The translations under genes and the position numbers were made by a program. From Axinella damicornis (taxonomy: Eukaryota; Porifera; Demospongiae; Axinellida; Axinellidae): a stretch of DNA of 64,000 nucleotides. A model generated the notes under the pieces. It made no database searches and was not told where the DNA came from. It worked only from the letters and a program-made list of their open reading frames with translations. The stretch is taken from contig OZ007514.1 of the NCBI GenBank assembly GCA_963931865.1, forward strand, positions 3,048,027 through 3,112,026, written 5' to 3'. The number at the start of each line of letters is the position of its first letter. Within the stretch, counting starts at the first letter, position 1. Below are positions 22,501 through 34,799 of this stretch, piece by piece.

Positions 22501-23086
22501 AATTTACAGAAACACGGCCAATGCCAGCATGTGAGGAGTCTATGTCAGAGAATTCCGAACGTGAAATGACGGATCTTCCAAGTCCGTTTTTAACTCGTAT
22601 AGCATCAGTTGTAGTCCAAGTTTGTATCTTGACATAATCAACCCAGAAATTTGTTACATGTTGAAAATATAGAGTTCCCGAGGTGTTAATGCCACAATTA
22701 TAGAAACCCAGGCCATCTATTTTGATGTTTGAGACATTGTAGAAGTGGAAGTTGCCCATACCGGGACAGTGGATGATCACACTAAGGTTTTGCATGCCTG
22801 TAGCTGGTTCAAAAGAGGTGAGATGTAGGTTACTGTTGCTGCTAATGTAGAGTGACTGGCTCAAGCTATGGTTGCCAGGCAGGAATCTCACAACTACACC
22901 AGACCATGTGTTGTGCATACTGCTGGCAAAATGGTTGAGAGTATGGCAGGGTTCTCCAGGGCAAGACATATTTCCAAACTCTGTGGGTTTAACGTAGTAC
23001 TCAGTGATCCCATGGACACTGTCGAGACAGCACAGCAGAAGAATGACTGCTCTAGTCAGTAGCAGCAGAGCAGCATAGTAGCCCAT
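19594..23086 (-). pseudogene. B-type receptor-like gene, copy B (one 8-bp deletion)
   Basis: The start at 23086 (MGYYAALLLLTRAVILLLCC) opens a signal peptide 8 nt after a CTTCACAG acceptor. The N-terminal piece runs to 22355; the rest to 19594 is open in another frame. Compared with copy A the sequence AGTAAATGGTAGCTTATTTG lacks 8 bp near 22362, which creates TAG after FTSSKW. Downstream there are beta-helix rungs, a Cys-rich module (CPFDYCKRGEINIKLE, GILCGGCQKGLSLALGSSQC), about eight to ten membrane segments and the tail ending LREPLLTN. Expected length is about 1165 residues. Only one lesion separates it from a complete gene. Function is unknown, presumably as for P-type proteins. Confidence 0.85.
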
Positions 23087-23094
23087 TTTAGTAC

Positions 23095-23463
23095 CTGTGA
23101 AGTATATAAAGTACACCAGTAGCCCATTGTAGTAGCTACCTATGAAGAAACTCACTGATATATAAAGTACATGTACCAGAAGTTTACAGTGTATATATGA
23201 ACTCACCATATGCAGTGACCATGCATATACTGCAATACATACTAGCTCTCACTTGCGTTGGGTTTCTCAAAGGGTGACAGGACACTAAACCTTCAGGTTG
23301 TGTCTTCTGCATGTGCATAGAACAACATGTTTGATAGCATAATTTCAGTGCCACTGCACAATGATCGATGGTTCAAGAAATATAAGCAGAGATGTAGTAC
23401 TAAAGAGTATAGCTAGCTACTATCACTGCACATTTAGAGACATGCTTAGATCCATCAACTTAC
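23095..23463 (-). other. Predicted 5' UTR intron of B-type copy B
   Basis: Donor AAA|GTAAGTTGATGG at 23464/23463 and acceptor TATACTTCACAG|GTAC at 23095. Position and size (369 bp) agree with the introns of copies A, C and D. Confidence 0.55.
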
Positions 23464-23780
23464 TTTGAACCAATATGAGTTGTTCCACTGTCAGTTTTGG
23501 AACTAAGCGAGTGCTGATGTCTGAATGGAGACCTTCAGTTCACCATGCATTATCAGAACTGGAATCCTGTTTGTATACTGAGCAACTGTATAGTATTGTT
23601 ATGGTTTCAGGTTGAGAGGGACAGTTTCACTGATAAGGGATAAGGGATATAGCTAGCTATCCCCACGGTTGTGATGACACTGAAATGAAACCAGATAGCT
23701 AAATCTGAACCAACAGTGTGTTTGTCCCAAGTCAATTCTATACAAAGATTTGATAATCTTCTGTCTACAGATAGCTAGTT
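23190..23780. repeat. B-type upstream block, diverged copy
   Basis: Matches the block at 2660-3360 in order but with many substitutions and gaps (TATGAACTCACC, ACAATTTCAGTGC, GGAGACCTTCA, ACCAACAGTGTGTTTGT). It contains the copy-B splice donor. Confidence 0.65.
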
Positions 23781-24816
23781 CACAAATCCCTTTCAGGGAC
23801 AGACCTATGATCCGGTAGTCGATGGGGGTGCATACGTTACAGTAGCTGGTTAGGAGTCTCCATTAGATTTTCTACAGGAGATGGCATGCATAAGGGTTGT
23901 GCTTTCTTTGTTCAATTTTTCACTTCACAGCAGCACCTGGGAAAAACACTTGAACAGTGATGCACTAATGAAAAGCAGTGCATGTTTCAATTTATGATTT
24001 GGGACTTTCTGGATAACAACATCCTACATGCATGTATCAAGATGCAAGATAGCGAGCGGTACATGTTTCATTTTCTGATGTGGGACTCTCTGGAATCATG
24101 AACGTCATGTGTGTAAAACTGACGTGAATGAATTTGGATTTCTTCACTCACTCCATAACTTTGTACACACTACAGACTAAGACTAAGAGTGCTAGACCTT
24201 TCTGTGCATGGTTCACGCTGCACCTGACATCCGTTCGCTTGACTCTGGTCATACAATACATACGATCTTTTGTTCATTCAAACCACTACGCTGTCGTATT
24301 CCAGTGTGGAAACATTGCAGCAGTTCTCAGCACCACTTCCATTAGTTTCTTGGTTTCATTTGCCTTTTAGTAATACGCTACTTTTCCTGGCTATTCTGTT
24401 TTGTGGATGTAATTTCAACATGCATGTACGGTTTGTTGCTGTAATTCCTGTCTTGCTGTACCATTGTCATTAAATAGGCGCCACATCTTGTTTATTTTCT
24501 GAGATGCTTCATTCATCGGTAACAAAAGATGTTGCTAACCACTGGGAATAGCATGGTATATGAATGTCTCAAAAGACTGATTTGAAGTTATAGCTCTATA
24601 TAGTGTACATCGAATACAGCATTGAGCTATGTACAATGTAACTTCAAATCCACAAAGCAAATACACAACAAACCTTGTTCTTAGCACACTTTCAAAAATT
24701 AATAATGTATGCATGTTACAGTGACGTCACAGCAATGAGTGAGTAAGTACTTACCCTATACATACAGTAAATGCGCATGGTATCATGCAAGTTTGGGAAG
24801 AATGCAATAATAATGG
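23781..24816. other. Intergenic, no gene seen
   Basis: AT-rich spacer between copies B and C. Two similar stretches (CATGTTTCAATTTATGATTT and CATGTTTCATTTTCTGATGT, about 80 bp apart near 23980-24090) suggest a small local duplication. Nothing else is recognised. Confidence 0.45.
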
Positions 24817-27800
24817 CTAATTTGTTAGCAAGGGTTCACGCAGTTCATGAAGTGCAACGATACTGTGGGTTGGTTGTCTGATCACTTCTCGTTGATTAAT
24901 CACTTCTTGTTGATTGAGAGTTTCACTTTCAGTGTCTCTTTTGTCAGCTGTTCTGTCGGAACTCAGCTTCGAATACCACCTTTGTATGAGCTGCCTCAGC
25001 TGTCTCTTTATCAGGACATGGTAGAGTACTATGGCAACGAACTGGGCAAATGCAGTGCCCACTGCTGTGTACACAAGAGCTGCCTGGTTGCCCCCATTTG
25101 CTCGAATGTACATAGTTGTTAGTGACAGCAATGTTAGATTCAGGATAAATGAGTTTTCAAGAATTGAAAGGTAATGTTTATTGTAAACATTCCTCATCAC
25201 ATTGCTACTAAGTAACACCAACACGCCAACAATTGCAGTGATTAAAAGACCAATGTTGGGGTTAGTTTGGGTTATAGCGTACACAAGGAATAATTTCACC
25301 CGGACCAGCAACATAATTCCAAACCAATATCCGTGTTTGTCCTTAAAAGGACCAAAATAGGCATCAAAGAATGGTTTCATCTTTGTAATCCAGTGTAGCC
25401 ACTTGTGGTTTGTATACTTCTGGAGGAATTGTTTGAGCAGGAGGATTCCTGTGCATGGTAACCACAGGAAGATGAGGAATGCTATGGCTACAAGAAACAG
25501 AAGGGTGTGTGAGACACTAAAGTAGGATACATTGCCATCGTAAGACCACACAGCTTTCCTGGAACCATCATGATAATTCAGGAACGTGAATGTAAATGTT
25601 GTAATGATAGTACGAAGGAGTTTAGTATAGGATATCAGGAACAGGGTGGCCAGTACGGGGACTGAATTGTTCCCAAACGTTTTAGCTGCTCTTGAACTGT
25701 AGTGAGAAGCAATGATTACAGTGGCAGTAATGCCCCAAATGTAGAGAGGGAACACAAACTGTAGCCATGTTTTCCAGTAGCCATTCAAACCATCAATAAA
25801 ACACGTCCCAATGCCCAGGTCCAGGTTTAGCCATGAGATGAAAACTGTCAGGATGTTTGTATCTCCAGGTGGGAAGAATACTGCTTCATAGGCCTTAACA
25901 ATATTTGCATAGAAAATCAGTCCATTGATAGTTCCCTGAGAGACGGTTAGGTTTAGGAATGTCAAGAAGAATACAAGTGCAAAACCAGCCATTGCAAATG
26001 GTATGAGGAGTGTGAGGTATGTGTTATAACATGAAAGACACTGTGAGCTTCCAAGCGCAAGGCTAAGACCTTAATTTCTGGCACCCACCACAGAGAATAC
26101 CACCATGACTAAATGCACATTGGGAATCCGGATCTTCCAGTTTGATGTTCATTTCTCCACGTTTGCAGTAATCAAATGGACAGTAGCTGTGAAGGATAAC
26201 TCTATTTGTTGTATTCTCAACAAAACTTGCATTAAACCACATGTATCCACTTCTGTGAACTGTTTGGTCACTAATGTTGCATGCAATATTATGTTCTTCA
26301 AGCTGTGAGTTGCACACACACCTGTGCTGAGAATTGTGTAGCATGAATCCAAGTGGGCAAGGGAGAAGAGTGATGTTAATGTAAACTGGATAAGTCTGGA
26401 GCTCTGTTACAGTACTCCATTGTGAGCGGCTAAGTGAGCCATACGGTACATGATCCTGAGCAGTGAGTACCATAACTTACCTTTCTCATTCTCCGATAGC
26501 ACAGTGTATTGAAGCTCTGAGCATCTAGCACTACGAGAAATCTTTTGGAAGTGTTGAAATACTTCGAGATTTGGTGCTGCTCTGTTCTTATCAAGGGATA
26601 AGAACTTACTGCGCACTGAACCAGTCACAGTTCCAAAGTTCTCCCCAACAACAACTGCAGGAATGTTAAAGGCTTCACCAGGATACTTGGTCATATTCAT
26701 AAATGCAGCTGTACAATTTGGTGTTCCATTTGTGCAAAAGCATGCTCGCATTGGGTCAGAAGACAGTATTGAGAATGGATCATTTCCTATTCGATCAACA
26801 CGTATATTTATTCCATCATGGACCACCTGATAGTTGGCCACCATGTGCCAGGGTGAAAATTGTTGTAATCTGCAAGTGTAAGCTTTCCTTGTGTATATTA
26901 CATCACCACCATGTCTTCCAGTGTTGTTGGTAAAAGTCAGAGTGATATTAAATTTTGCTGATAATAAGACCGGGCATTCAGTCTGCGATAAACGCACAGT
27001 GTCAAATTTTGGGATAGTGTGCACAAAGATGGCACCACCCACATTGTCTGCATAGTTGTTGAGAAACAAGATTTCAGTATTCCTCTGAATGAACATATAG
27101 CTGTTGCTTAGAAGTGCTCCTTCAGTAGCACTGTTATTAATGAAACTGTTATACCCATTCATATTGAAAGTGCTCTGGTATGCACCGATAGCAGTACCTC
27201 TATTGCCATGAAATCTACAATAAGTAAAAGTCACGTGGTTTTCACAATAGAGTGCTATAATGGCTGAATGCATTACTCCAAACTTTTCGTTATGGAGAAA
27301 AGAAACATTCGTTATGATAATTATTGGATCTTGCTCCACTGCTGCTCTGTATGCTCTGTATACTGTCATCCCTGCTCCTCCTTCCAAATTGTCTGTCACA
27401 ATGTTATTGCTTATGACTGAATTTTTAATTGTGAGTTGCAACCCTGGCAGATTTTGAAGTAACCTAAAGTAGAGCGCACAACGCATACCACCTGTCAGCA
27501 GACAGTTGCTAATATGTACCACTACAATACTTTGAGAGGCATATAAATAGATTGCCATCCATCTACTTGATGTGAAAATGCTGTCTGAGATTTGAATGCT
27601 TGACGGGACATTACTCAAATATATGAACAGACCTGATCCCTTAAAAGTTGATTTACTGACAGTCAGGTGATTGTCAATTGCATATGCACGAATGAGGCAA
27701 TCTATATCAGAGAGTTCTGAATGTGAAATTAGTGACCTTCCAAATCCATTTCTGATGCATATGGCTGATTTAGTTTTAAGCCAACTTTGTATTTTGATGT

Positions 27801-28258
27801 AATCAATGCAGAAATTTGTTACATTTTCAAAATATAGAACCCTTGGAGTCATGAATGGAGACTGCAATTGAGGTTTTCCATAATAATAGAAACTCAGACC
27901 GTGTATTGTTACATTTGAGACGTTATAGAAATAGAATTTGCCAATACCAGGACAGTGGATGATCACACTGAGGTTTTGTATACTTGTAACTGGGTAAAAG
28001 GAAGTGAGATGTAGGTTACTGCTGCTGCTTATGTAGAGTGACTGGTTCAGGCTGTGGTTGCCAGGCAGGAATTTCACAACTACACCAGACCATGCATAAT
28101 GTGTATTGCTGGCAAAATGGCTGAGAGTATGGCAGGGCTCTCCAGGGCAAGACGTATTGTCAAATGTAGTACTCAGTGATCCCATGGACATCACTGAGAT
28201 CGCACAGCAGAAGAATGACTGCTTTAGTCAGTAGCAGCAGGGGTATACAGAAGAACAT
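24817..28258 (-). pseudogene. B-type receptor-like gene, copy C (three frameshifts)
   Basis: The whole family layout is recognisable in four pieces. The signal peptide begins at 28258 (MFFCIPLLLLTKAVILLL). Near 28165, a 14-bp deletion removes the VKPTE codons and ends the frame after EYYI. At about 26480, GAGAAAGGTAAGTTATGG has 2 bp more than GAGAAAGAAGTTATGG in copy D, ending the frame at 26407. At about 26070, CAGAAATTAAGGTC has 4 bp more than CAGAAAGGTC, giving a stop inside the LCGGCQK motif. The membrane domain and tail (24817 to about 26065) are then open. It is the most damaged of the B copies and very probably a pseudogene. Confidence 0.88.
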
Positions 28259-28266
28259 TCTGGTAC

Positions 28267-28588
28267 CTATGAAAGAATGAGCTGTCAATGAGCTACACCA
28301 TGTGGTATTCAATACAGTATACATAGCTGTCAGCCTCTCACAGCCTATGAACTCACCATGCATGCAGCAACTCAATGTGTGTAGTTTCCACTTTTGCAGG
28401 TCATTGAAAGGACAGGTGTTTGGCCCACAAAACCTTCCAGTTATACCTTATAGGTGGATAGGGCAACATGCATGCATGATCATGAAGCACAATTTCAGTT
28501 GATGATCACAAAAGGATAAGATTTTGCATTGATGCAGTATATATAGCTAGCACCTTCATTGTGCATTCAGTTAGCCATCAACGTATAC
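28267..28588 (-). other. Predicted 5' UTR intron of B-type copy C
   Basis: Acceptor CATTCTTTCATAG|GTACCAGAATG at 28267. The donor GTGAG|GTATACG at 28589/28588 is weaker than in copies A and D (GTATAC in place of GTAAGT). Confidence 0.5.
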
Positions 28589-29200
28589 CTCACAAACCAA
28601 CACGTACTAGCTGTGTCCACAGTGTCAGTCTTGGGCAAAAGAGTGCTGCTGCGGCTCACTTCAATTCGGAGACCTTCAATACACCATACACAGCAGAACT
28701 GGAGTCTGTGCATGTGTTGACTTTGCCACAGGTACGGCTAGTGTTGACTAACCACAACAGTGTTGTTACTCTCAAGTGGAGTGGGACATTTTCGCTTTTC
28801 ATGACCTTTTTGTGCCCATGGATGGGGTACAAAGGATGGGTTACAAACTTTGAAGCAATGGATACAAAAACTATTTCCACCTTCGTATTGCTCATTGTGT
28901 TGACCAATCATGTTTGTTGCATGATCTCGAATAGGTTTCACAATGCCATATATGGTCATGATTATGAGTGTACACTGACTGGAGTAAACCATGACAGCTG
29001 GCAATTCTGAACCAACAGTGTGTTTGTGCCTCAAGTCACTTACAATGTTTTGGAAACCTTAATTCATAATCTTCTCCTTCCGCACACGCATAGGTCACAA
29101 GAAGTAGCTATGCACATCCTATTACTGTATAGGCGTCTTCTTCTATAGCATGTGAGCATGTTCCAGTTTACAGATACCCAACAAAGTTAACTCTTTCTAA
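28380..29200. repeat. B-type upstream block, copy 3
   Basis: High similarity to 2690-3480 and 49065-49880, including the TATA-like GCAGTATATATAGC and the CTTCATTGTGCATTCAGTTA landmark. It stops matching at about 29200, where unrelated sequence begins. Confidence 0.8.
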
Positions 29201-31060
29201 AGATGTGGATTTATTTCGGAAAGCCAAGATAACCAAGCAATTCCTTGTTTATGAGCATGACAATGAGTAGCTAATTAATTCACAATAATCTTGTAATGCA
29301 TATACCCCACCAGTTTTGTAGAATCCATGATATAGTCACGTCTTGGCCTGTAGACTGGATTTGAGGTGTATTGATGATGGGTCAGAGTGTCGGTGGAGCC
29401 TTGGAGAGGGTAAATTTTCACTTTGGTAGAGTGTCTCAGAATTGAAGTTGGGGCATTATCAACTAGAGGAGGCAGTTTGTTGCAGAGTCAGTCTGTTGAC
29501 TTTGATGCTGCCCATGTAGCTGTTAACTTGGTTCGGACATTGGTTATACTAAGACTAATAACACAAGGATGGAGTGGTTAGTGCAATTTCAGTGAGTTTC
29601 AGTGCAAAAATGTTAGGTTATCCATGTTTCATTACATACTGTATGCAGCTAGGAGTTAAGGCCTCAACAAACAGTCAATGCTGTTGCATTCCAGTTCATA
29701 AGTATCATACCTAAAGATTGCACAGGATACTTTGAAGCTGTGTGAGCACTTCCTAGTAGCTAACACAAAATTATGGCCAATCAATAAGACCAGAGTTGTT
29801 GTAACTGACTTTGGTTAACCCTGGAAAGCATGCACAAACCACATGGTGGTTACCTTGGTTACAGATGATCTCAGGAGAGGTTTACTTTGACTCCAGGATT
29901 TAGCATGTGCAAATTAGCTTAGCTACAGCCACATCCTGCAAGTGAATGTGGTGAGGGGTCACCATGCAGCTGCCATCCTGTCGGCATGAAGTGTTCCATC
30001 ATGCTTACCACAACTTTCAAGTGCAGTTATAGTGACGTCCTCAGCCAACCATTGCCAGTTTGTTGTGGTTGTAAGATGATCTGGACCAGTTTCCTCTCTG
30101 GATGCTTTATGCCTAACACCAGTTAAGTGAATTAACCCCGTCTCCTGAGATTGTTTGCTACTTGGGTATAAGCACTCTAATGTGTAGGTGCACCTCGTCG
30201 ATCCGTAGTCTCTTGCAAAACATTGTGAGCTAGCTATTATAGGGAGATGACATCTTCACCTATAATAGTGAACAGGTGAGACCAAATGTCTCAACCAGGG
30301 GTTAGTAGCCCTATAGGGGTTACATCAGGCGAGCACCCACACCCAAGGACATATTAACCCTTTCACCAGTATAGGAATTCTCAAGCACTTTAAAGGTACT
30401 CCATTAATGCCTCTCAATTAAGCCTATTACACTGATGGCCAAAAATCTACAAGTTGGCTCGGATTATATATCATTAAGCATTCAAGTATTCACTATTCAC
30501 AATGTTTTTTAGTGCCTGTTGCACTTTGGGGCCTATCTCCCTTCAACAATTGTGGCCGCTGATAACACTTTCATCGGTATAGCTGGAGAGACCTGCCCCT
30601 TCACTATTTTTCTGTTAACTATGAATCTTTCATACATTAGATTTCCAAAAAGGAATGTGACATTCGTTGGTGATTCATTCTGTATTCAGAGGTTATTGGT
30701 GTACAACGCTACATGCAATAATTCAGCAGCATGAATTCATGGAAGATTCTCAGACTATACCTTCAGATGGTAATCAAAATAAATTAAAAGATATAACAAT
30801 AGCTACAGAGATTAAGCATCATAAACAGTGGTACTGGTATACATCTAGCTATCCTGAATTGCACAAAGTACGTATGTACCTTCCCACTAAATGCGGAAGA
30901 GTACATTTACGGTAAGGACACCAAACTGGCAGTACACAAATCGTATGTATGCAAAAAAATAAGTGAATGGTCGGTGTGACTGGAATGTACAAACAGCCCA
31001 AATTGACTAATTCACCAAACAACAGCAACCACACACATAACAGTGGAACTTTCAATCAAT
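29201..31060. other. Spacer downstream of P3; partly a dispersed repeat
   Basis: The part at about 29850-30420 resembles 42290-42660 (CTGCCATCCTG..., TTTGTTGTGGTTGTAAGATG, the CCAGTTTCCT motif). It is probably an older copy of the P-type 3' flank. I see no gene; open frames here are short and show no motif. Confidence 0.5.
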
Positions 31061-31175
31061 AACAATCACCTTACTGTAATACAGTTTGTTGGTAGCTACA
31101 CAGAGCAATCAATAACCTTACTGTAATACAGTTTGTTGGTAGCTACACAGAGTGACCAATAACCTTACTGTAAAA
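31060..31175. repeat. Tandem repeat, about 54-bp unit, 2.5 copies
   Basis: The unit AATAACCTTACTGTAATACA followed by GTTTGTTGGTAGCTACACAGAG occurs twice, and a third partial copy begins ACCAATAACCTTACTGTAA. It lies just downstream of P3. Confidence 0.85.
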
Positions 31176-31271
31176 TAACTTCCTGGCACACGTACACTTC
31201 AAATCATTAGAAATGTTATTCGTTGGAACTGTTAGATCACTCAAATGCTTGGGTTTGCTAATCCATGGCAA

Positions 31272-34200
31272 TTATTTAATTGAGCTATATGTGTCCACAG
31301 AGATTAGCCTTCTTGGTTCTTCATTAACCGCCTCATTGTTCTCTGCAGGCTCATCAACTCGGTGTTCTTGTGCAGTGTGTGGTAATATTTCATACTCATT
31401 TGGGTTTATCAGCCGGTCTGGAAGAGAGTCAGTATCAGAATCAGACTCCACTTCTGCTTCAGCTTGACCTAGATGTCTGTTTGCCATTCTGTGTCTTTTC
31501 AAGTCAATGTACTTCTTTTTGAGGCATTGATTGATACCAGTCACATCTGCCAGCTGAAAGGCAAGGATGCCAATGAATGTTACGAGTGCTATGGTGACTG
31601 AGGTGTATCCAACAGCAAGCTGATTCCCTCCAGCAAGATTGACATACATGGTGGAACCAACCAGGATGATCAGGTTCAGAGCAAATGAACCTTCTAGAGC
31701 ATCTAGGTAACTGTATTTGTAAACCCCACCAATAGACCAGGCCCACAGTTGCATAGTCCCAGTTCCCACTAGAATTGCTAGGAGGTTGATGCTAGGGTCT
31801 TGCTGAGGATTGAGGGCAAAGACTAGAAGAAGAATAAAGCGAAGCACAAGCAGCAGTCCAGGCCAGTAGCGATGTCGTGGTATGTAAGGAGCGTGGTATG
31901 AATCCATGAAAAACTTCAGCCTAGTATTATTGACCCACGCAAAGAGCCTCAGGTGAGATATAACCTGAAGCCACTGACCAAAGAAGAGAAGGAGAGTGTA
32001 AGGAACAAAGAGGAAGAGGAAGACAAGTACTGCCAACACGAAGAGTGGAATGTGTTTTATACTGAGGTAGTCAATGTTTGCATCATACAGCCACACCCCT
32101 CTGTTGTGTGTTGGATACTCCAGGTAGGTGACATAAAGTGCAGCAATCAAGTTGCGGAGGACCTTTGTATATGAGAGGAGGATGAGTGTTGCCAAGACAG
32201 AAACTGGGTTGCTGCCCAGCAATTTTGTAAATCTGCGTGAGAAATGGCTAGCAAGTATTATGAGTCCTATTATCACCCAAATATAAATAGGGAACACAAA
32301 TTGAAGCCATGTTTTGCTGTAAGCATCCATCCCTCTGTAGAAACATGTTTCAACACCGAAGTCAAGGTTTAGCCACGCAATGAAGACTGATAAAAGGTCA
32401 GTAGATTCCACAGGTATAAAAAGAGTGCGGTTTACTCCAACAATGTTAGCATAGAACACTAGCCCACCGAGTGTTCCTGTTGCCACGGTCAGTTTGCTGA
32501 CAAGGAGAAAGAAGACTAGAGCTAGTCCCATCAGTGCAAAAGGGATGATCAAGGCAAGATGGATATTGGTACACTGCTTGCATTGAGAAGTTCCCAGTAC
32601 AAGACTGTAACCTTTCTTGCAAGCTCCACACAAGAGACCTGACCTGTTGTATGCACACTGCAAGTCTGTATTGTTAAGAGGAAAGTCCACTGTATGAGAG
32701 ACACAATAGTCAAAAGGGCAGTGTGGATGGAGAATGAGTGCATCAGATTCATTGTCATACCCAACCCAAAAGTGGTCGTGTGAACTGCGTGTTATTTGGC
32801 CCAATCCATTAGTTATATCACACTGGCTTGTATATTCGGCAAGTCGTTGGTTGCACACACATGATCGTTCCATCTCTGAAAGGTAAAAGCCAGGTGGACA
32901 GGTCTGATTGACATCCAGAATAAGCCTCAATTCATTCCCAAATGTTGAACATGGGCCGTCTGCATACAATTCGATTTTTAGGAAGTCATCGTCTAGCAGC
33001 GAAAACACAGTGTAGTCGAGAATGGTGCAAGTGCTAAATGTTGCTTGGAGATACTGCAGAGGATCAAGGTTACCTATGGGTGTGGAACGAGGATGATAGT
33101 TCTCAGAAGTCAAACGACTTCTGACTTTTGCAGGAACAACTCCATTTCTCTGTCCAACTGCAACCACAGAAACATGAAATGTTTCACCAGGATACACTGT
33201 GTATAACTTCTGTGACTTACTACAGTCAGGGCGGTTGTTTTCACATGGACATACACCAAATGGTTCAGATGAAATGATTGGATTTGTATTGTCATTTTCA
33301 ATGTGGACTAGCATGTCAAAGACTTCACCACAACTATATGATTCCAAGTCAGTAAATTTCCACTTATCTATTGCACCACCATATAGCACACTGCCAACAC
33401 CATCAGCAGAATTATTGTTGAAAACAAATTGGGCATCAATACCATTCAACAGATTCTGGCCTGGGAGTTGAAAGAAGCATTCATCTTTTGTTGTATGTGT
33501 GTTCAATTGAGTACAATAAAGTAAGGGGTTATATTCATCATCAACAAAGATTGCTCCTCCAAATCTTGCATGATTGCTCTCCCAGTACACGGTTGTGTTC
33601 GATGAAATGGAGAAAGTGGAATTCAACAGCAACACTCCCCCACCCCAGTATGCTGAGTTGCTGATGAAGTTGCCAGTTCCCGTAAAACTCAGTGATGTGT
33701 TGTGATCTGCAAAAATTGCACCACCCCAGTCTGCTGAGTTATTGATGAAGTTGTAAGTTCCAGTGAAACTCAGTAATGTGTTGAGACCTGCAAAAATTGC
33801 ACCACCCCAGTGTGCTGAGTTGTTGATGAAGTTGCTAGTTTCAGTGAAACTCAGTGATGTGTTGTGACCTGCATGAATTACACCACAATAACATACTGAC
33901 TTGTTGATTCCTTCGTTTATGTTTCTGATGAAGTTGGAGGTTCCAGTGATGTTCAAGGAGCTTGCTGATGCCCAGATTGCTACACCGGAAGTTAAATTAC
34001 TGACAAGCGCATGAGTAGCTGTGAGTGAGTTGTTTATGAAGTGGATACTTCCAGTGGAACTCAGACTACAGTTGGTCATATAGATTCCCGCTGAGCAAAT
34101 AGTTGCATGATTCCTAAGGAAAGTTGTATTGCCGATGAATGTCAGGTTGCTATGAAAAGCAGTGATGCCACATCCTCCTACATAGGAGTTAGGTGCGAAC

Positions 34201-34769
34201 CCCTCATGATCACAGTGGTTATGTGTGAACTCATTGTTTTCTGCTAGTATACTGGTGTGATGTACTGCGAGTGCAGTGCCGAGGTTGTCGCGGAAGGAGC
34301 AGTTAACTAGTTCAGCATACTCTATGGATTCCAAAAGCACAGCGAATTTGGTGTATTTATCAAAACTCCTTCCACAAGAGGTAAAAGCCAAAGAATAGAT
34401 TTCGAGGTCAACCATACTCGTGAAGCTGAGGCCAAATGACCCATTGCAAACAACTGTTGCTACATAACCTGAAGAAGACTCTCCACACATGGTCAAACTG
34501 GATATGTTGGCAACAGTAATACTCATATCAAGAGTGTGGTCACCTGGCAAGAACACCATAGTGGTGTTGGAAGTGAAATATGATTTGGCTTGTTGTGCAT
34601 AGTCAGAGAGTGTGGCACATTTTGAATTGTGAGGGCAGGGAGAGCATGAAGTGCCAGTGGGTTGGGTCGGTGTGACACAGTACACATTATCAGCAGAGCA
34701 GCAGGAGAGAGTACTGAGCAGCAGTGCAGCCACACAAACAATGAACGGTGTGGACTGAACCATCGTCAA
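31272..34769 (-). CDS. P-type receptor-like protein P3 (1165 aa)
   Basis: One open frame. A signal peptide (MVQSTPFIVCVAALLLSTL, SCCSA cleavage region) is followed by the VYCVTPTQPTGTSC cap and beta-helix rungs. Only three SFTG...NFINNSA rungs are present (marker at 33655, 33736, 33817; 81-bp spacing), the shortest tandem in the array and the main reason it is 80 residues shorter than P1. The Cys-rich module (CPPGFYL, CPFDYC, LCGACKKGYSLVLGTSQC), membrane domain and tail are complete. The tail has YEIL at the YxxPhi position and ends YSSIK in place of YGSIN. Met codons at 34769 and 34763 are both possible; the family start MVQ favours 34763. A TTTTTCCTACAG acceptor precedes it. Confidence 0.92.
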   Translation of the reverse strand: MTMVQSTPFIVCVAALLLSTLSCCSADNVYCVTPTQPTGTSCSPCPHNSKCATLSDYAQQAKSYFTSNTTMVFLPGDHTLDMSITVANISSLTMCGESSSGYVATVVCNGSFGLSFTSMVDLEIYSLAFTSCGRSFDKYTKFAVLLESIEYAELVNCSFRDNLGTALAVHHTSILAENNEFTHNHCDHEGFAPNSYVGGCGITAFHSNLTFIGNTTFLRNHATICSAGIYMTNCSLSSTGSIHFINNSLTATHALVSNLTSGVAIWASASSLNITGTSNFIRNINEGINKSVCYCGVIHAGHNTSLSFTETSNFINNSAHWGGAIFAGLNTLLSFTGTYNFINNSADWGGAIFADHNTSLSFTGTGNFISNSAYWGGGVLLLNSTFSISSNTTVYWESNHARFGGAIFVDDEYNPLLYCTQLNTHTTKDECFFQLPGQNLLNGIDAQFVFNNNSADGVGSVLYGGAIDKWKFTDLESYSCGEVFDMLVHIENDNTNPIISSEPFGVCPCENNRPDCSKSQKLYTVYPGETFHVSVVAVGQRNGVVPAKVRSRLTSENYHPRSTPIGNLDPLQYLQATFSTCTILDYTVFSLLDDDFLKIELYADGPCSTFGNELRLILDVNQTCPPGFYLSEMERSCVCNQRLAEYTSQCDITNGLGQITRSSHDHFWVGYDNESDALILHPHCPFDYCVSHTVDFPLNNTDLQCAYNRSGLLCGACKKGYSLVLGTSQCKQCTNIHLALIIPFALMGLALVFFLLVSKLTVATGTLGGLVFYANIVGVNRTLFIPVESTDLLSVFIAWLNLDFGVETCFYRGMDAYSKTWLQFVFPIYIWVIIGLIILASHFSRRFTKLLGSNPVSVLATLILLSYTKVLRNLIAALYVTYLEYPTHNRGVWLYDANIDYLSIKHIPLFVLAVLVFLFLFVPYTLLLFFGQWLQVISHLRLFAWVNNTRLKFFMDSYHAPYIPRHRYWPGLLLVLRFILLLVFALNPQQDPSINLLAILVGTGTMQLWAWSIGGVYKYSYLDALEGSFALNLIILVGSTMYVNLAGGNQLAVGYTSVTIALVTFIGILAFQLADVTGINQCLKKKYIDLKRHRMANRHLGQAEAEVESDSDTDSLPDRLINPNEYEILPHTAQEHRVDEPAENNEAVNEEPRRLISVDTYSSIK
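33650..33860 (-). repeat. In-frame tandem rung repeats of P3 (three copies)
   Basis: Three 81-bp units, each encoding a 27-residue rung with FINNSA (FISNSA in one) and GGAI/GGGV. Confidence 0.85.
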
Positions 34770-34799
34770 TTCTTAAGGCGGACTGTAGGAAAAACAGTA

